Shown here: piece by piece, positions 62,585 to 64,000 of the stretch
Position numbering within the stretch: the first letter of the stretch is position 1
How the letters are laid out: each line of letters starts with the position of its first letter
From: Pararhizobium sp. IMCC21322
Lineage (GTDB): Bacteria; Pseudomonadota; Alphaproteobacteria; Rhizobiales; GCA-2746425
Reading direction: 5' to 3'
Length of the DNA: 64,000 bases
Assembly: GCF_030758295.1 (NCBI RefSeq)
Contig: NZ_CP132335.1
Span: forward strand, 5,167,501-5,231,500
Notes under the pieces: generated by a model
Told to the model about the DNA's origin: nothing
The model's input: only the letters and a program-made list of their open reading frames with translations
Database searches by the model: none
Position numbers and translations under genes: made by a program

Positions 62585-62613
62585 AAAAAGCCCGGCGAAT
62601 GAGCCGGGTTTTT
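62585..62613. terminator. Bidirectional terminator between rppH and atpC
   Basis: CCCGGC (62591-62596) pairs with GCCGGG (62603-62608) around a six-base loop, flanked by five A on the left and five T on the right, so it can stop transcription from both sides. Confidence 0.85.
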
Positions 62614-62635
62614 CTGAAATTCCAGATATGTGACG

Positions 62636-63037
62636 TCAGAGCGATAGCGACTGTTTCACATGTTCAAGATCGGACAGACGCAGATTGGCAATGTCTTTGG
62701 CATCGCCTTCAGCCACATCGACAGCTTCCTGAGCATTCTTCAGTCGGGCCGCCAGCGTCTCGCTGTCCAACTCATTGGCCAGCATGGCAACTTCTGCCAG
62801 AAGGCTCAGACCATTGTCGTTGATGTCAGCAAACCCGCCATCCACAAAAATTGTGTCTTCGCCGCCCTCGGCGCGTTTGACCAGAACCAGACCTGGCTTG
62901 ACAGTTGTCATGGTCGGGGCGTGATCCTTCATGACGGTCATTTGACCGTCAGATGCAGGAATTACAACTTCAACCACGTCTTCCGACAACACCAGACGTT
63001 CTGGTGATACCAGTTCAAACGGAAAGGATTCGGCCAT
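62636..63037 (-). CDS. atpC: F1F0-ATP synthase epsilon subunit
   Basis: The small regulatory subunit of F1, 133 residues. The N-terminal beta-sandwich begins FPFELVSPERLVLSEDVVEVVIP, with DGQMTVMKDHAPTMTTVKPGL, the usual pattern. The C-terminal helical part is short. It follows atpD by 36 bases as the last gene of the F1 operon. Confidence 0.96.
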   Translation of the reverse strand: MAESFPFELVSPERLVLSEDVVEVVIPASDGQMTVMKDHAPTMTTVKPGLVLVKRAEGGEDTIFVDGGFADINDNGLSLLAEVAMLANELDSETLAARLKNAQEAVDVAEGDAKDIANLRLSDLEHVKQSLSL

Positions 63038-63073
63038 TAGTCTGCCTCTTTCAATACTGCGACTGCCTGCCAG

Positions 63074-64000
<927 letters not shown>

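Overview
The window looks like chromosomal DNA of an alphaproteobacterium of the Hyphomicrobiales (Rhizobiales) type. The evidence is gene order: lysC-ptsP-prfA-prmC-DUF4167-clpB on one strand, the TCA block mdh-sucCDAB-SDR-lpd, the sdhCDAB block, and rsfS-rlmH ... envC-like-ctpA-divergent polysaccharide deacetylase-rppH followed by convergent atpC-atpD. No tRNA, rRNA, CRISPR array, transposase or integrase was seen. The species cannot be named from this window.

Layout: 0.3-5 kb holds an M23 peptidoglycan peptidase facing clpB across a shared terminator. 5-12 kb (minus strand) holds DUF4167, prmC, prfA, ptsP and lysC. 12-16.3 kb holds ubiG, an SDR, a VOC gene divergent from soxR with a near-consensus SoxR box between them, then xth and arfB. 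16.3-26.1 kb is the TCA operon from mdh down to lpd. 26.3-28.2 kb holds zapE and an Omp19-like lipoprotein. 28.5-32 kb holds an acyltransferase, a sulfotransferase-like protein, an AraC regulator and a second VOC protein.

32.2-40.1 kb is the most interesting part. It is a self-contained catabolic block: fused aconitase X (the cis-3-hydroxyproline dehydratase family), a GntR/FCD regulator, a polar amino-acid ABC importer, a DapA-superfamily lyase and a proline-racemase-superfamily protein in which both catalytic-Cys positions are substituted (Ser and Thr). Its two edges carry a perfect 30-bp direct repeat. The right copy lies inside the 3' end of an intact membrane-protein gene downstream of sdhB. 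The left copy lies in a 22-codon remnant of a homologous C-terminus. This is what one expects if the block was inserted at the 3' end of that gene.

40-46.5 kb (minus strand) holds the membrane-protein gene, sdhBADC, a TraB/GumN protein, DUF1737 and a CitE-like lyase. 46.6-49.8 kb (plus) holds a DAO-type flavoprotein, a pyridoxal-kinase-like protein and a PLP-dependent threonine/serine dehydratase-like enzyme. 50.1-62.6 kb is the rsfS-rlmH ... rppH cell-wall cluster. About 6 kb of other genes (lytic transglycosylase, DUF1697, a GGDEF-EAL protein, DUF1349, LysR) sit between rlmH and the envC-like gene. The window ends in atpC and a truncated atpD.

All coordinates, motifs and repeats were read by eye. 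Family assignments rest on recalled family motifs, without database searches.
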